64,000 nt of DNA from Clostridia bacterium. GTDB taxonomy: Bacteria; Bacillota; Clostridia; Oscillospirales; Acutalibacteraceae. Position numbers and translations under genes: made by a program. How positions within the stretch are numbered: position 1 is the first letter of the stretch; each line of letters begins with the position of its first letter. Below the pieces are notes generated by a model. That model ran no database searches. It was not told where the DNA came from and saw only the letters and a list, made by a program, of their open reading frames with translations. The DNA lies in the NCBI GenBank assembly GCA_017507805.1, contig JAFWAC010000025.1:62001-126000 (forward strand). Direction: 5' to 3'. Shown piece after piece: positions 16,651-24,524 of this stretch.

Positions 16651-17484
16651 CTATCTCAAATCTTTTGTTTCAACGAAATCCATATCGGTAAATTCTTGGT
16701 TTTCCCCGCACATTGCCCAGATGAATGAATAGTTTTTAGTGCCAACTCCGCTGTGTATAGACCAGCTTGGAGAAATAACAGCTTCCTCATTGTGCATAAT
16801 AATGTGCCTTGTTTCAGTGGGCTCGCCCATCATGTGGAATACAGCATCGTTTTCTCCCATATCAAGGTATAGATACACTTCCATTCTCCTGTCGTGTGTG
16901 TGGCAGGGCATAGTATTCCAATTTGAGCCTACCTCTAACTGAGTAAGCCCCATTGCAAGCTGACAGCTTTGCATTACCTCAGGGTGAATGTATTGGTTGA
17001 TGACGCGCTTATTACATTCCTCAATACTTCCGCAAGGAACCTTTTTGGCTTTTGTAATATCAATATGCACTGCGGGGTATGGGTGATGTGCCGGACAGGA
17101 GGATACATAAAATTTTGCAGGCTCTTTAGCATCAAGGCTTTTAAAGGTGACCTCTTTGTTACCCATACCGATGTAGATACCGTCCCTCGGGTTCATTATG
17201 TATTCCTTGCCGTCAGCTGTTATAACACCCTTACCGCCTATGTTTATGCAACCCATTTCGCGCCTTTGCAGAAAGAAATCACTTGCAAGCTCCTTTCCGC
17301 CAACAAGCTTAAGCTCGGTCTCGACAGGCATAAATCCGGCGGTTATAATACGGTCAATATGACTGTAAACCATTTTGATTTCGTCTTTACAAAATAATTT
17401 TGAAATGTGAAATTCCTCTCTGAGTCTGTCGGTTGTGTAATTTTTAACATCCTTTGGGTTTGATGCGTTTCTTATTTCCATCAT
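16651..17484 (-). CDS. kduI: 5-dehydro-4-deoxy-D-glucuronate isomerase
   Basis: KduI isomerises 5-keto-4-deoxyuronate, formed from unsaturated galacturonate/glucuronate, to 2,5-diketo-3-deoxygluconate in the cytoplasm. The cupin protein shows the zinc ligands in PCHTHDRRMEVY and WSIHSGVG, and the family block GFMPVE and FFLQRREMGCINIGG. A frame extends to 17496, but GGAGGAG lies between that codon and the tandem ATGATG. I therefore chose the ATG at 17484, which overlaps the upstream stop as ATGA, indicating coupling. About 278 residues is the normal length. Confidence 0.95.
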   Translation of the reverse strand: MMEIRNASNPKDVKNYTTDRLREEFHISKLFCKDEIKMVYSHIDRIITAGFMPVETELKLVGGKELASDFFLQRREMGCINIGGKGVITADGKEYIMNPRDGIYIGMGNKEVTFKSLDAKEPAKFYVSSCPAHHPYPAVHIDITKAKKVPCGSIEECNKRVINQYIHPEVMQSCQLAMGLTQLEVGSNWNTMPCHTHDRRMEVYLYLDMGENDAVFHMMGEPTETRHIIMHNEEAVISPSWSIHSGVGTKNYSFIWAMCGENQEFTDMDFVETKDLR

Positions 17485-18290
17485 AAGCTCCTCCATATTT
17501 TTTCTAAATTTTCAAAGGCTATATTTGCCTCATTTTCATTAAGCTCCTCGCAAATTATCGGTATGTCTAAATTATATTGCTTCATTTGCCTGAAAACAAG
17601 CTCGTAATTGAGTAAGCCTTTTGTTGGCATCACATTTATCAGCTTGCCGTTTTCTATAACAAAATCCTTTGCGTGAAGCACCGCAAGCTTATTGCTTAGC
17701 AGATCGAACATATCATTAATCATTTGGTCTTGGCTTCTGTAATTTTCAATGTTTATGTAATTGACAGGGTCAAAAATAACTTTGATATTGTCCGAGTTAA
17801 TATCACCGATTAAACGCGCCAGCTTTTTTGGGGTGTTAATAACAAAGCAATGCACACCTTCAATTCCCACTGTTACATTTTCTTTCTCAGCCGCCTTAAC
17901 CAATTTCCTTACGGTGTTCAAAACATATTGATAAGCTTCTTCGGTATCTGTCATACCGTTTTTATAAAATCCCGTCTCTGTTCCGACTACAAGTGGTTTT
18001 AACACCTTTGCATATTGAATTTTTTCCTTAAATCGGCTGATGTTATCGGATAAAATTTTAGAATCGGTTGCAGAGGGGTCTATATAACTGCCCAACACTG
18101 CAATTTTCATATCACCAAGCTGATTTTTGATTTTTTCGGCATAGCCTGCGGAAAAAATTCCGTGCTTAAATTCAGGCACACTTTTTTCTAAAACAAGCTG
18201 TAAATGGGATATACCGCAAGCCTTACATTTTTTGAAAACGGCATCGAGATTTTTTGCTCTCACATCATGCCCACGAATTCCTTTTTTCAT
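17481..18290 (-). CDS. Sugar phosphate isomerase/epimerase (xylose isomerase-like TIM barrel)
   Basis: The 269-residue protein belongs to the AP endonuclease 2/xylose-isomerase-like TIM-barrel superfamily. Seen marks are GIRGHDV at the start, VGTETGFY, VGIEGVHCFV with a probable metal-binding Glu, IFDPVNYINIENY with Asp, LHAKDF with His, and ICEELNE with the last metal-binding Glu. These enzymes isomerise or epimerise sugars or keto-sugars with a divalent metal. The substrate is not evident; a role with the uronate intermediates of the operon is inferred from its place between the GH105 fusion gene and kduI (9 bp after the former, ATGA overlap with the latter). Confidence 0.8.
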   Translation of the reverse strand: MKKGIRGHDVRAKNLDAVFKKCKACGISHLQLVLEKSVPEFKHGIFSAGYAEKIKNQLGDMKIAVLGSYIDPSATDSKILSDNISRFKEKIQYAKVLKPLVVGTETGFYKNGMTDTEEAYQYVLNTVRKLVKAAEKENVTVGIEGVHCFVINTPKKLARLIGDINSDNIKVIFDPVNYINIENYRSQDQMINDMFDLLSNKLAVLHAKDFVIENGKLINVMPTKGLLNYELVFRQMKQYNLDIPIICEELNENEANIAFENLEKIWRSL

Positions 18291-18299
18291 AAAACACCT

Positions 18300-21113
18300 T
18301 TAATTTCTGCCCCTGTATGCTTCAACAAGCATCATAAGTGCCATTGACTGTCCGTACGGCATGGGGCATATAGGTATATCCTTATATTCCTGAATAGTGG
18401 AAAATACAGGTGTTCCGTAAGATACACCGTTCACAACGCCATCGTCCGATATTTGATTCATAACACCTTTTACTGCCTTTTCACCTACCAAAGCAAAGTG
18501 TGCAGGTAAATATCCTTTTCGTACAGCTTTTAAAATACCGTAGGCAAAGGCACAGGTTGCAGAGGTTTCAAGATAAGAGCCTTCATCATCCAGAATTGTA
18601 TGCCACAAGCCGCTTTCATCCTGACATTTTGCAAGTGCCTCCACCTGTCTGTAAAGCGTGGCAAGTAAAAAGCTTTTAACTCCGTCATTGTCTTTAAGAC
18701 ATTCAAGGTAGTCAACCAATCCGGCGGTGTACCATGAATTTCCGCGTCCCCAGAGTGCGTTGGCAAAATGGTGATAGCCTTTAAAGCTCCAGCCGTGGAA
18801 AAAGAGACCGGTTTTAACATCGGATAAATATTTGATGTGCACCATAAACTGACGGATGCTTTCTTGAATACAGGCTTCGTTATTTAAAATATTGCCCATT
18901 TTTGCAATGAAAAGCACTGTCATATAAAGGGTATCGTCCCATAATTGTCCTTCATTTAAAATACCGCTTACAATATGCTGTAAGCCGCCTTCCTCTGTTC
19001 GAGGCAGCTTGTGCATAGCACCGTTTAACCACTCATTCAAGTAGGGGAGATACGCCTCATTTTTAGTTTCCTCATAAAGGCAAGCCAAAGTAAGCATCGG
19101 GCAAGTGGTGTTTATGTTTTGCTCGGGAAGCCCTTTTTTGAACTGTTTATCAAACCATTGCTTAAGGTATTCAAAAACGGATTTATCGCCGCTTTCCTGA
19201 TAATACTGATACATTGCAAAAAGGGCAACTCCTTGTGGCCATTCCCAAGCATCCATTGAAATAATGCTTATGGGGCAGGTTTCCTCAACAGTTCCGTCAG
19301 ATTGCAAATTCTTCATTTTGTTGAGAATTAATTGAATTTGGGATTTCATTTTGTCATATTCCGGTTTATCCAAGCCTAAGGCTGTACGATAGGGAACAGC
19401 ATAAGTATTTGATTTAAGCTTCATCTCTCCGCACCGCGTTTCTATATAATTTATACCTTTGTTTAGTACAATTTCATCATTTTTGTGTTTGTCAGAAAGG
19501 GTATCACAGACGGTTAGCGTAAATATTCCGTAGCTGTCCTTCAGCTTTCGCATATCAAGTAGCTTTTTTTCGCCCTCATAGCCTTTGAGTATGACCGCTT
19601 TACCGTCCTCGGAAAGCGTAACCTCAGCTTCCTTACCGTCAAATATCCATTTTTCAATATGTAATTTTATTGTCAACTGCTTATCGCATATAACAAAGTC
19701 GTTACCGTTCTTTTGAATAAAAAGCTCATCGCAAGCTCCGGATAATTCAAAGCGAAAATAAAGCTTTTCGGTTTCATAAACTCCGCTTTTGTTTTTATCC
19801 AAAATATAATGAAAACTTCCTCTGTCGGTAACAAAGCCTAAATGACCTAATAGTTTATTTTTTTCCTGAACAGCATATACCATTCCCGAACAAAAATCGT
19901 AATCATTATGTATTCCTCTCAGCCTGAAGCTTTTGGGGCTTTCCTTATCCCACGAAACCATAATATTTCTCCGCTGGTTCCAACAATCACACAAAGCAAA
20001 TGAGCCTAAGGAATAGCTTTTTGTTTTGTAGGAATAGGCTGTCAAATCAGGACTATCCAATTCTCTTACGATTACGGTATCCTCACTTTTTCCCCGTAAA
20101 TTATTCTTTTTGTAATATGTATCTCTGTAAAAATAATTTTCTTTCGAAAAAAGCTCCAAGCACTCCTCAGGGCATTTGGATTTTAAGTATAATATTGAGG
20201 GTAAAATATCTAAGAAAACAGTTGAAGTGCGGTCATTGCAAAACATTTTTTCAAAGTCGGGCTTTTTTCCGTACAAGCCGTTTGTGCCCTGCCATATAAG
20301 CCACGAAAGATTACCGTTATCAAAGTCTGTGTAAGCTCTTGATTGGGGACCTGTTAATTGTTCGATATAAATATTGTAATGCGCCGCTAAGGTTTTCCAG
20401 GTGTATTTATTTAATTCCTCCGCGATAAAGCGACATTCCTCATCTTGAAAAAGGAGCAACATACGGGCAATTTCGTGTAAGGCGATAATGGTATAGGTGG
20501 AGCTGTTATATTCACTTAACGCGCCGTTATATTTTGTGTATTCATATAAATTCTTTAAGCGCTGTTTTCCAATGCAAAATATTTCCTTATCCTGCAAATA
20601 TTCTCCGGCAGAAACTAACATCATACTGCTCATAATGCTTATGTTACTGTAATCGGTCGAAGCATTCCTTTTAACGGTACATTTAACAGCGTTGCCAATC
20701 GCAACCGCCAAACGCGATTTAAGCTCAGCCGAAAGCTTGTCATTACAAAGAATACAAAGGGTTAAAAGCTCTTTTCCGATGAAATTTGCCCAATTGTAGT
20801 CGGGCGCAAGCATTTCATCGATACTGTCCTCTAAATGGTAAGACCATAATCCAAATGTTGGACTTTCAGATCGTGTATCCTGTAAATCGCAAATGCGGTT
20901 AAGTCCTTTTATTGCGATATCATACTCCTGTGTCCGTTCTGCTATAAAGATATTTGCACAAAAATCAACCGTTGCCTTTGTTTCGTGCACAAAGCCGATG
21001 CGTTTTGTGTGATAACCCGGTCCTCCGTTGACTAATTTTTTGGCAATCATACACTCTTTTTCATCAAACATTTTTTTGGATTGTTCGAATAAATAATCAA
21101 TTATCTCCTTCAA
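18300..21113 (-). CDS. Two-part protein: uncharacterised toroid/sandwich region plus GH105 domain
   Basis: The 937-residue product has no signal peptide. The C-terminal part, from about residue 610 (AWEWPQGVALFAMYQYY) to the end, is a GH88/GH105 unsaturated uronyl hydrolase: EGQLWDDTLYM holds the catalytic-type Asp, followed by FFHGWSF, WGRGNSWYTAGL and ESGLWHTILD. Such enzymes remove the unsaturated uronic acid left by pectin or rhamnogalacturonan lyases. The first 600 residues look like an alpha-helical toroid (SESPTFGLWSYHLEDSIDE, TDYSNISIMSS, EYNSSTYTIIALHEIARM) followed by beta-strand-rich sequence (SFRLRGIHNDYDF, HLGFVTDRGSFHY), a layout like that of polysaccharide lyases such as heparinases. 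I cannot name that family. TTG start at 21113, seven bases after GAGGTGG. First gene of the operon. Confidence 0.78.
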   Translation of the reverse strand: MKEIIDYLFEQSKKMFDEKECMIAKKLVNGGPGYHTKRIGFVHETKATVDFCANIFIAERTQEYDIAIKGLNRICDLQDTRSESPTFGLWSYHLEDSIDEMLAPDYNWANFIGKELLTLCILCNDKLSAELKSRLAVAIGNAVKCTVKRNASTDYSNISIMSSMMLVSAGEYLQDKEIFCIGKQRLKNLYEYTKYNGALSEYNSSTYTIIALHEIARMLLLFQDEECRFIAEELNKYTWKTLAAHYNIYIEQLTGPQSRAYTDFDNGNLSWLIWQGTNGLYGKKPDFEKMFCNDRTSTVFLDILPSILYLKSKCPEECLELFSKENYFYRDTYYKKNNLRGKSEDTVIVRELDSPDLTAYSYKTKSYSLGSFALCDCWNQRRNIMVSWDKESPKSFRLRGIHNDYDFCSGMVYAVQEKNKLLGHLGFVTDRGSFHYILDKNKSGVYETEKLYFRFELSGACDELFIQKNGNDFVICDKQLTIKLHIEKWIFDGKEAEVTLSEDGKAVILKGYEGEKKLLDMRKLKDSYGIFTLTVCDTLSDKHKNDEIVLNKGINYIETRCGEMKLKSNTYAVPYRTALGLDKPEYDKMKSQIQLILNKMKNLQSDGTVEETCPISIISMDAWEWPQGVALFAMYQYYQESGDKSVFEYLKQWFDKQFKKGLPEQNINTTCPMLTLACLYEETKNEAYLPYLNEWLNGAMHKLPRTEEGGLQHIVSGILNEGQLWDDTLYMTVLFIAKMGNILNNEACIQESIRQFMVHIKYLSDVKTGLFFHGWSFKGYHHFANALWGRGNSWYTAGLVDYLECLKDNDGVKSFLLATLYRQVEALAKCQDESGLWHTILDDEGSYLETSATCAFAYGILKAVRKGYLPAHFALVGEKAVKGVMNQISDDGVVNGVSYGTPVFSTIQEYKDIPICPMPYGQSMALMMLVEAYRGRN

Positions 21114-21299
21114 GTGATTTCCACCTCTATGAAAATTATTAGTACATAATTAAAATTCTTTTTGCAAATTTTAAAATTATATGTATAATATGAGTAGCAG
21201 CTTTAGATAGCCGTTATGTTTATGTTATAATTTTATTGTCAATTCATTCTTGAAACAAGACAAAAACTGCACGAAAGTTAGAAAATATCGGAGAATAAT

Positions 21300-22076
21300 A
21301 TGGATTTTTTTCAAAGGAATATGTTTTTAATTGAATTAAAGCGGCAATGCAGCTTGCACACAAATCCTGAAATGGAAGTTCTTTATGTCAAAAAGGGTAA
21401 GGTTTCTTTGATATGCGGAGCAGGTGAAATGTATGAGGTCACAGAAAACAGTGTTGTTTTTATTCTGCCTTATCATATACATAAATTCATTCCGTCTGAA
21501 GATATAGAAGCCACCGTTTTTATGTTTCCCTTCAGTATTCACAGGGAATTTACCGATGTAAACAAAAACCCTGATTTGGACGGCAAGATATTTAGACCGG
21601 ATAAAATTTCAAGGAAATATATTGATAGACTTTTTTGCGATTATATAGCTCAGCCTACACCTTTTTTGGAAAAGGGATTGTTCTTTGCCTTTTTGAATTT
21701 GATTTCAATAAATGATTTTAAAAGCACAAGGTCATATTCCGGCGGCGATTTTATGCATTTGACTGCCAAGTATGTTTACGACCATATTGCTGAGGCGATA
21801 ACAGCTTCTGATATATCAAAAAGCATTGGATATACTCCAAGAGAATTAAGCAATAAATTTAAGGAAACTTTGGGAATAAAGCTCGGTGATTTTATAGGAA
21901 GCGTGCGTATTCAAAAGGCTTGTGATTTGCTTTTAACCTCTGATATGAGTGTGACAGAAATATCGGGAATATGCGGCTTTGGCTCTTTGAGAAACTTTAA
22001 CAGGATTTTTCTTTTAAAGGTAGGAGAGACCCCGTCCGAATACAGGAAAAGCTTGAAAAAAGTAATGGTTAAATAA
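21300..22076 (+). CDS. AraC family transcriptional regulator, cupin sensor
   Basis: The 258-residue protein has an N-terminal cupin-type effector domain (MEVLYVKKGKVSLICGAGE, HIHKFIPSEDIEA) and two C-terminal helix-turn-helix motifs (ASDISKSIGYTPRELSNKFKETLG, and SVTEISGICGFGSLRNFNRIFLLKVGETPSEYR), the AraC/XylS signature. It is divergent from the kdu/GH105 operon across a 186-bp AT-rich intergenic region in which I found no convincing consensus promoter. It most likely senses an uronate or oligogalacturonide intermediate and activates that operon. Confidence 0.9.
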   Translation: MDFFQRNMFLIELKRQCSLHTNPEMEVLYVKKGKVSLICGAGEMYEVTENSVVFILPYHIHKFIPSEDIEATVFMFPFSIHREFTDVNKNPDLDGKIFRPDKISRKYIDRLFCDYIAQPTPFLEKGLFFAFLNLISINDFKSTRSYSGGDFMHLTAKYVYDHIAEAITASDISKSIGYTPRELSNKFKETLGIKLGDFIGSVRIQKACDLLLTSDMSVTEISGICGFGSLRNFNRIFLLKVGETPSEYRKSLKKVMVK

Positions 22077-22157
22077 AAGGTTGTTCGCGTATGCAGCTTC
22101 CAATAAGACAGTATGTACACATTGCTGACATAGGGTAGTTATTGTACTGAAGGCGAT

Positions 22158-22204
22158 AAAAATTGGCGATGCCTGATTATAAAAATCAAACATCGCCAAT
22201 TTTT
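22158..22204 (-). terminator. Terminator of chromate-transporter operon
   Basis: A 14-bp perfect stem (22158-22171 with 22191-22204) contains the inner hairpin TGATT-ATAAA-AATCA. The A/T flanks make it usable from both sides, for the minus-strand chr genes and for the convergent araC gene. Confidence 0.85.
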
Positions 22205-22219
22205 ATTTTGTTCGAAAGC

Positions 22220-22783
22220 TTAGATTGCGTAAATCACAATACCTGTCATTGCAGATATTACGATCAAAAGAATGGGTGATAATTTCTTTTTGGCAAAACG
22301 CTTATACCCAAGCGTCAAAGCAAACAAAAGTGCGGTAATGGCAACAGCCTGCACATTTACTCTTACAGAGGAAATCGTTTTGAAGCAGCTTCCTAAAACC
22401 ATGTAAATGCCGGTAGCTAATACAATACCAATTATGCAAGGTTTTAAACCACGCATAACAGCCTGAACATATTTGTTATTTAATGCGGTTTTTTGTAATG
22501 CTGTTACCAACAGGATAATCAGAAAGGAAGGAAGCACAACCGCCAATGTTGCAATCACAGCACCAAGAAATCCCGCTTGGCTGTTTCCAATATAAGTAGC
22601 AAGATTGACCATTATCGGGCCGGGAGTGCTTTCGCTGACAGCAATCATATAGGTCAGCATTTCATCACTCAGCCATCCGTAGGACATTACTACATCACGG
22701 ATCAGTGGAATGGCACCATAAGCTCCGCCAAACGCAAAGCATCCTACCTTCAGAAAGCCGAGAAATAAATCAAGAAAGATCAT
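22220..22783 (-). CDS. Chromate transporter, half-size CHR protein (second)
   Basis: The 187-residue membrane protein is a short-chain CHR family member. Seen are the family motifs FGGAYGAIPLI, the acidic ESTPGPIMVN and the hydrophobic blocks AGFLGAVIATLAVVLPSFLIIL. Short CHR proteins work as heterodimers of two adjacent genes with opposite topology and can export chromate or an unknown anion (often sulfate-linked). Its start overlaps the stop of the first CHR gene by 4 bp. Confidence 0.92.
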   Translation of the reverse strand: MIFLDLFLGFLKVGCFAFGGAYGAIPLIRDVVMSYGWLSDEMLTYMIAVSESTPGPIMVNLATYIGNSQAGFLGAVIATLAVVLPSFLIILLVTALQKTALNNKYVQAVMRGLKPCIIGIVLATGIYMVLGSCFKTISSVRVNVQAVAITALLFALTLGYKRFAKKKLSPILLIVISAMTGIVIYAI

Positions 22784-23358
22784 TTCTTAGCACCGCCTTT
22801 TTGGTTGGGAGCGCTATTGAGAACGAAGCTCACCAGGCTCACAACTGACGCAACCAGCATCAGACTGATTGAGGAAAAATCCCATGCAAAGAGATTGATG
22901 CAGAACATCACGATGCAGGAGCAAACCATAATTGTTCTTGACAGTTTCTTTTTATGCATTTTCTTAATCATGGTGATGGCGGCATCTAATATTAAGAGAC
23001 CTACGGCAATTTTGATGCCCTTGAACGCATTGGCAATGATAGTCAACTCCAAAAAATTATTAAGGAACATTGAAAAGAGGTAAATAACGGCAAAGGACGG
23101 AACGATAATACCCAGCGTTGCTGCCAATGCACCGATAAAACCGGCCTTCTTATATCCGGTGAAGGTTGCGCAGTTGATGGCAATAGGGCCGGGAGTAGAT
23201 TCGGCAATGACCGTCACATTCATCATTTCATCGTGGGTAATCCATCGTTTCCTTTCCACACAGTTGTTTTCAATCATTGAAAGCATGGCATAACCGCCGC
23301 CAAAGGAAAAAAAGCCAATCTTGGCAAAAGTAAGGAATAAATCAAGCAAGATATTCAT
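22780..23358 (-). CDS. Chromate transporter, half-size CHR protein (first)
   Basis: The 192-residue partner has FSFGGGYAMLSMIE, ESTPGPIAIN and KAGFIGALAATLGIIVPSF, with about six hydrophobic segments and a basic C-terminal tail. It forms the heterodimer with the next gene. The three-gene unit (23355-23537, this gene, 22220-22783) is linked by 4-bp ATGA-type overlaps, so stoichiometry is probably translationally coupled. In anaerobes of the gut the physiological substrate is unlikely to be chromate; this is an inference. Confidence 0.92.
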   Translation of the reverse strand: MNILLDLFLTFAKIGFFSFGGGYAMLSMIENNCVERKRWITHDEMMNVTVIAESTPGPIAINCATFTGYKKAGFIGALAATLGIIVPSFAVIYLFSMFLNNFLELTIIANAFKGIKIAVGLLILDAAITMIKKMHKKKLSRTIMVCSCIVMFCINLFAWDFSSISLMLVASVVSLVSFVLNSAPNQKGGAKK

Positions 23359-23537
23359 CTGAGTTTACTCTCCTTCCTGTATTCGCATTGGCAGACCGTC
23401 ATATCATGGGCAGCAGTGAAGGCTGCGGTTCGCATTAATTCAAGCTGTTCGGCAAGATAATCCACAGCATCCTGTGAGGGCAGATAAGTTTTCTCGCCTA
23501 ATACTTTTAGTATACGATCAAGTTCCATTTTGCTCAT
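23355..23537 (-). CDS. Small leader protein of the CHR operon (60 aa)
   Basis: The product (MSKMELDRILKVLGEKTY...) is a 60-residue soluble, helical, slightly charged peptide with two late cysteines (TVCQCEY). I do not recognise the family. It is the first gene behind the operon promoter, with GAGGATG as ribosome site, and it overlaps the first CHR gene by 4 bp, so it is probably translated. It lacks an obvious helix-turn-helix, so it is not a typical repressor, but it could be the remnant of one. Confidence 0.65.
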   Translation of the reverse strand: MSKMELDRILKVLGEKTYLPSQDAVDYLAEQLELMRTAAFTAAHDMTVCQCEYRKESKLR

Positions 23538-23543
23538 CCTCTT

Positions 23544-23591
23544 ATAATTAAGTATTAACTTAATTATAATGTCAAGTTTTAATTAAGTCAA
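23544..23591 (-). promoter_or_regulatory. CHR operon promoter with overlapping perfect palindrome
   Basis: On the minus strand TTGACT (23586-23591) and TATAAT (23563-23568) are 17 bp apart. A perfect palindrome, ATAATTAAGT-ATTA-ACTTAATTAT (23544-23567, arms of 10 bp), overlaps the -10 box and the start of transcription. A further half-site (TTAATTAAG) lies at 23579-23587. This is the geometry of a repressor operator; no repressor gene is adjacent. Confidence 0.8.
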
Positions 23592-23656
23592 CGCTAAATC
23601 GAAACACTGTGCATAATCAAAACCTTGTTGGGTACCTTCTGCAAATCCGGTTATAT

Positions 23657-23701
23657 AAAAACGGTAAGCAGCATGATCAAATCATGCTGCTTACCGTTTT
23701 T
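23657..23701 (-). terminator. Terminator downstream of Cys-rich peptide gene
   Basis: A 21-bp perfect stem (23657-23677 with 23681-23701) with a 3-nt loop is followed on the minus strand by a T-rich stretch (TTTTTATATAA). It is the stronger of two hairpins behind the small minus-strand gene. Confidence 0.8.
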
Positions 23702-23719
23702 TGTTATACTGTTTTATTT

Positions 23720-23746
23720 GACTGCCCTCTGGGGGCAGTCTTTTTT
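23720..23746 (+). terminator. Hairpin with plus-strand T run
   Basis: GACTGCCC (23720-23727) pairs with GGGCAGTC (23733-23740), followed by TTTTTT on the plus strand. No plus-strand gene lies directly before it, so it either protects against read-through, ends an unannotated small RNA, or is simply a second hairpin of the minus-strand 3' region. Confidence 0.6.
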
Positions 23747-23760
23747 GATAGTGCTATGGA

Positions 23761-23895
23761 TTAGCAGCAACCACAGTTGTTGTCGCAGCCGCAACCGTTG
23801 CTTACTGCACCGGTACTGCCGCATCCGCCGCAGCAGCAGAGGATGAGGATGAGGATTATAATCCAAGTACAGTTACCACCGAAATTATTACACAT
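23761..23895 (-). CDS. Tiny Cys- and Gly-rich membrane peptide (44 aa)
   Basis: A 44-codon frame encodes a peptide with an N-terminal MCNNFGGNCTW, one short hydrophobic run WIIILILIL and a tail with nine more Cys in CCCGGCG and CGCDNNCGCC. AGGAGG sits nine bases before the ATG, which is strong support for translation. Similar Cys-rich peptides in Clostridia are often labelled chorion class high-cysteine HCB protein 13 or resemble YjcZ-type sporulation peptides. The function is unknown; metal binding or a spore-envelope role is plausible. Two hairpins follow, and it is divergent from ctsR. Confidence 0.72.
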   Translation of the reverse strand: MCNNFGGNCTWIIILILILCCCGGCGSTGAVSNGCGCDNNCGCC

Positions 23896-23986
23896 ATTGA
23901 AAGACCTCCTTTTTGGTTTTCATCATATACTATGCAGTTTTTAACGGGTGTGTTACAAAGCAAAGAAAAATATTTTTAAAAAAGTG

Positions 23987-24035
23987 TTTGACTTTTCCTG
24001 ACTTTCGTGTATAATAAAAGTCAGGAAAGGTCAAA
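23987..24035 (+). promoter_or_regulatory. ctsR promoter flanked by CtsR-type operators
   Basis: TTGACT (23988-23993) and TATAAT (24010-24015) are 16 bp apart. The -35 lies in TTTGACT-TTT-CCTGACT and the mirror sequence AGTCAGG-AAA-GGTCAAA follows the -10. CtsR binds tandem GGTCAAA-type heptamers with a 3-bp spacer, so each arm is one tandem site, and the two arms (23987-24005 and 24017-24035) form an inverted repeat around the -10 box. This supports autoregulation of the ctsR operon. Confidence 0.85.
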
Positions 24036-24049
24036 AAGAGGTGTTTGAA

Positions 24050-24502
24050 ATGAGAATGAGCGATTTAATAACAAGGGAAATAATCAGAATGCTTAACGAA
24101 TCCGGTGAAAACACGGCCGAAATTCAAAGGAACGAATTTGCGGGAATTATCGGTTGTGCGCCAAGCCAGATTAATTATGTGTTATCCTCAAGATTTACGC
24201 CTGAACACGGATATATTATCGAAAGCCGCAGGGGCGGCGGCGGATACATCAGAATTAAAAGGGTTGTTCTAAAATCATCGGCGGCACTTATGCATATAAT
24301 TAACTCGATAGGTGACAGTATAGATGCCATGAGCACCCGAATTTTAATTGAAAATTGCTTGGAATCAGGGCTTGTTTCAAGGCAAGTTGCCTCATTAATG
24401 GCGGCGGCTGTTTCTGGCGCGGTAATGCAGGCAGTACCGCCAAGCCTTAAGGATGAGGTGCGCGCGGCAATTTTGAAGCAAATGCTTTTAACACAGATTT
24501 AA
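24050..24502 (+). CDS. ctsR: Heat-shock repressor CtsR
   Basis: CtsR represses clp genes and is inactivated by heat and by McsB. The product of about 150 residues starts MRMSDLITREI, with the winged helix-turn-helix region (IQRNEFAGIIGCAPSQINYVLSSRFTPEHGYIIESRRGGGGYIRI) carrying the heat-sensing glycine-rich loop RRGGGGYI. I chose the ATG at 24050, six bases after GAGGTG, rather than the GTG at 24041. It heads the four-gene operon and is preceded by its own operators. Confidence 0.96.
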   Translation: MRMSDLITREIIRMLNESGENTAEIQRNEFAGIIGCAPSQINYVLSSRFTPEHGYIIESRRGGGGYIRIKRVVLKSSAALMHIINSIGDSIDAMSTRILIENCLESGLVSRQVASLMAAAVSGAVMQAVPPSLKDEVRAAILKQMLLTQI

Positions 24503-24524
24503 GCTTGAAAGGTAGGAGTTATAT

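Noticed and set aside
23625..23846. Plus-strand 73-residue frame
   Set aside because: It runs through two terminator hairpins and opposite the Cys-rich peptide gene, which has the better start signal on the minus strand.
22220..24502. Integrated element carrying chr genes and ctsR
   Set aside because: No integrase, att-like repeats or tRNA target; base composition looks like the neighbours.
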